From Deltaproteobacteria bacterium (GTDB lineage: Bacteria > Desulfobacterota > Desulfobacteria > Desulfobacterales > ETH-SRB1), in the NCBI GenBank assembly GCA_030627475.1, contig DAOURZ010000045.1:1-8080 (forward strand): a stretch of DNA of 8,080 nucleotides. Direction: 5' to 3'. The position numbers and the translations under genes were made by a program. Positions 6,789 to 8,080 of this stretch are shown here, in pieces (within the stretch, counting starts at the first letter, position 1; the number at the start of each line of letters is the position of its first letter). The notes beneath the pieces are model-generated. The model was given only the letters and a program-made list of their open reading frames with translations. It did no database searches and was not told where the DNA came from.

Positions 6789-7697
6789 TTAATTAAAAAC
6801 ACAACAATAATTATATCTGTTGCTATCTTTATTTATCTTAAGTACTGCAGTGAGATTATTGTTTCTATCAATAACCTTGATAAATTTTTTTAAGTCGTTT
6901 GTATGTCCTGGCATAAAATCCTTTGTTGTTAATAGAATACCATGCTTTATTTTGTTTGTCAGAATTTTATCAACTATATATTCGGGCATGTCGTGCAGAG
7001 CATCTGACATGGATATTATTCTATCATTTATTTTCCCTTTTGAAACTAATTGTTCCAGTTCTGACAAGGTTACAGCTTCATTAATTGTAAATCCACTGCT
7101 TTCAATTCTTCTAAGTTTTTTAAGATGTCCGCCACAACCAAGTTTCTTGCCGATATCTGAACATAGAGCCCTGATATATGTGCCCGAAGAACAGCACACC
7201 TCAAAACTTATAAAAGGCATATTAATGCTGCGTATTTTGTTATACGATATAAAAACAGGTCTTGAAGGTTTTCTGACAGCTTTGCCTTGTCTCGCAAGTT
7301 TGTATAATGGGGTGCCCTTGTGCTTTAATGCTGAAAAAACCGGTGGAACCTGTTCTATTGCCCCTTCAAATTCTCTGAATACAGTTTGAATTGTTTTTTC
7401 AGTAAAATCCAGTTCATTGCTTGTGGAAATAATCTTTCCCGCAGCATCCTGAGTATCTGTTTCTACTCCGAGGTGCAGTACAGCTTCATATTTTTTGCTA
7501 TCGGTTAAGAAAAACCTGGATAGTTTTGTTGCTTTATTAATACAACATAAAAGGATACCCGTTGCTTCCGGATCAAGAGTTCCTGCATGTCCGACTTTTC
7601 TGGCTCCAAACAGTTTTTTTATAATCGCCACAACCTTTGCTGAAGTTATCTTTGCGGGCTTATCTATAACTATAACTCCATTTAATTCATTATTCAT
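6789..7697 (-). CDS. truB: tRNA pseudouridine(55) synthase TruB
   Basis: Isomerises U55 to pseudouridine in the T-loop of tRNAs and acts as a tRNA folding helper. The 302-residue protein carries the catalytic block [16 protein letters not shown] (35-50), with D42 as the nucleophilic aspartate, the KKYEA motif with Y70, [20 protein letters not shown] (116-135), and [16 protein letters not shown] (168-183). The region after about 240 should be the small C-terminal PUA-like domain; it is lysine/asparagine-rich and less conserved. Length is normal for the family. Start is ATG 7697, 15 bp after the DHH gene; I see no clear Shine-Dalgarno sequence, so translation may depend on coupling to the upstream gene. 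The truB-rpsO-pnp order is widely conserved. The rpsO ribosome binding site lies in the 28-bp gap that follows the stop. Confidence 0.97.
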   Translation of the reverse strand: MNNELNGVIVIDKPAKITSAKVVAIIKKLFGARKVGHAGTLDPEATGILLCCINKATKLSRFFLTDSKKYEAVLHLGVETDTQDAAGKIISTSNELDFTEKTIQTVFREFEGAIEQVPPVFSALKHKGTPLYKLARQGKAVRKPSRPVFISYNKIRSINMPFISFEVCCSSGTYIRALCSDIGKKLGCGGHLKKLRRIESSGFTINEAVTLSELEQLVSKGKINDRIISMSDALHDMPEYIVDKILTNKIKHGILLTTKDFMPGHTNDLKKFIKVIDRNNNLTAVLKINKDSNRYNYCCVFN

Positions 7698-7711
7698 AGA
7701 TAGAAAAAATG

Positions 7712-7725
7712 TTCAGGGTTCAGGG
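7712..7725 (+). repeat. Two-unit heptamer TTCAGGG covering the end of the DHH gene
   Basis: Two perfect copies of ttcaggg (7712-7718 and 7719-7725) span the TGA stop (7715-7713) and the last codons of the phosphoesterase gene. The stretch caggggttcag-like core, precisely cagggttcag at 7714-7723, recurs in inverted form at 7789-7798 within the same gene. Two units are few, so the repeat status is tentative. Confidence 0.45.
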
Positions 7726-8080
7726 GATGTAAGCTCAACAGCAATGTTTAACATCTGTGCTTTTATATTAGATAGTGTTGCCTCAATACTGAACCCTGCG
7801 GCTCTGTTATGCCCGCCGCCGCCAAACGAAGCGGCTATTGCGGCGACATCAACCGTTCCATCGGAACGAAGGCTGACACGGTAATTATCAGGCTTTTCCG
7901 GCACCCCATTTCCATTTGATAATTTATGTATAAGTACGGCAACTTTAACATCTTCTATGTTTTTTGCATAATTGACAAGACCGTTTGTGTCCTCCGGCAA
8001 TGTTCCGGTTTCATCAAGCATGTCTTTTGTTAAGATCATTATGGACATTTTACCGTTATTTGAGATTTCTATAGATTCCA
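7713..8080 (-). CDS. nrnA: DHH/DHHA1 phosphoesterase, NrnA-type oligoribonuclease/pAp phosphatase, C-terminal part only
   Basis: Only the last 122 or so codons are in the window; the reading frame stays open to the right edge, so the methionine at 8048 is internal and not a start. The visible part is the DHHA1 domain: LTKDMLDETG near its beginning, then NYRVSLRSDGTVDVAAIAAS and the signature GGGGHNRAAG (residues 76-85 counted from the methionine at 8048), which contributes to nucleotide binding. The catalytic DHH half lies outside. NrnA-like enzymes degrade very short RNAs and dephosphorylate pAp; the position directly before truB, where rbfA-nrnA-truB is a common order, supports this over other DHHA1 proteins. 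The last residues TSPEP extend slightly past the usual end and are encoded by a heptamer repeat. The stop is 15 bp before truB, so the two genes are surely co-transcribed. Confidence 0.88.
   Translation of the reverse strand, partial: ESIEISNNGKMSIMILTKDMLDETGTLPEDTNGLVNYAKNIEDVKVAVLIHKLSNGNGVPEKPDNYRVSLRSDGTVDVAAIAASFGGGGHNRAAGFSIEATLSNIKAQMLNIAVELTSPEP

Noticed and set aside
6820..7389. Plus-strand open frame of 189 codons opposite truB
   Set aside because: The minus-strand frame encodes a full TruB with all motifs; the antisense product is hydrophobic low-complexity sequence produced by the complement of lysine- and glutamate-rich codons.
7713..8048. A complete 111-residue small protein starting at the methionine at 8048
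   Set aside because: The frame continues open to the window edge, and the sequence is the C-terminal DHHA1 domain of a larger enzyme, so this is a fragment and not a small gene.
1..8080. A novel defence, mobile or biosynthetic system
   Set aside because: All protein-coding genes belong to well-known housekeeping families, in a conserved order and with intact motifs; only the spacer repeats are unusual.

Overview
The window is a low-GC bacterial chromosomal segment. Every gene I can support lies on the minus strand, so transcription runs from right to left. Gene content and order (DHH phosphoesterase, truB, rpsO, pnp, M16 peptidase, dut, MBL-fold hydrolase) match the translation/RNA-turnover neighbourhood that follows nusA-infB-rbfA in many bacteria. 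Together with a single-chain class I fumarase and repeat-rich spacers, this suggests an anaerobic Desulfobacterota-like (former deltaproteobacterial) organism. The taxonomic call is an inference from gene order and protein style and was not tested by a search.

Layout from right to left. 8080-7713 is the C-terminal end of an NrnA-type DHH/DHHA1 phosphoesterase cut by the window edge. 7697-6789 is truB (tRNA pseudouridine-55 synthase). 6760-6491 is rpsO (ribosomal protein S15), starting at GTG behind a near-perfect Shine-Dalgarno sequence. 6490-6307 is a spacer with a plausible pnp promoter. 6306-4222 is pnp (polynucleotide phosphorylase), which overlaps by 8 nt the M16 zinc peptidase gene at 4229-2958. 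2957-2668 is a 290-bp non-coding spacer built from nested repeats. 2667-2209 is dut (dUTPase). 2161-1346 is a YycJ/WalJ-like MBL-fold nuclease or hydrolase. 1345-1269 is an AT-rich spacer with dyad symmetry. 1268-1 is a class I [4Fe-4S] fumarase whose C-terminus lies beyond the left edge.

Functionally, NrnA and Pnp work on RNA decay (oligoribonucleotides and 3'-5' phosphorolysis), TruB and S15 on tRNA and ribosome maturation, Dut on nucleotide-pool sanitation and the MBL protein probably on DNA processing. The M16 peptidase is a conserved pnp neighbour of unclear substrate. Fumarase belongs to central carbon metabolism and is probably a separate transcription unit.

I found no new multi-gene system here: the coding content is housekeeping. 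The interesting material is between the genes. The 2685-2972 interval is a nested inverted arrangement: heptamer arrays outside, a 23-bp inverted repeat inside them, and a two-hairpin palindromic element in the middle whose arms differ by paired (compensatory) changes. Several genes also end inside or against short tandem repeats. Three gene starts (MBL, pnp, rpsO) are better placed at internal codons than at the longest-ORF start.
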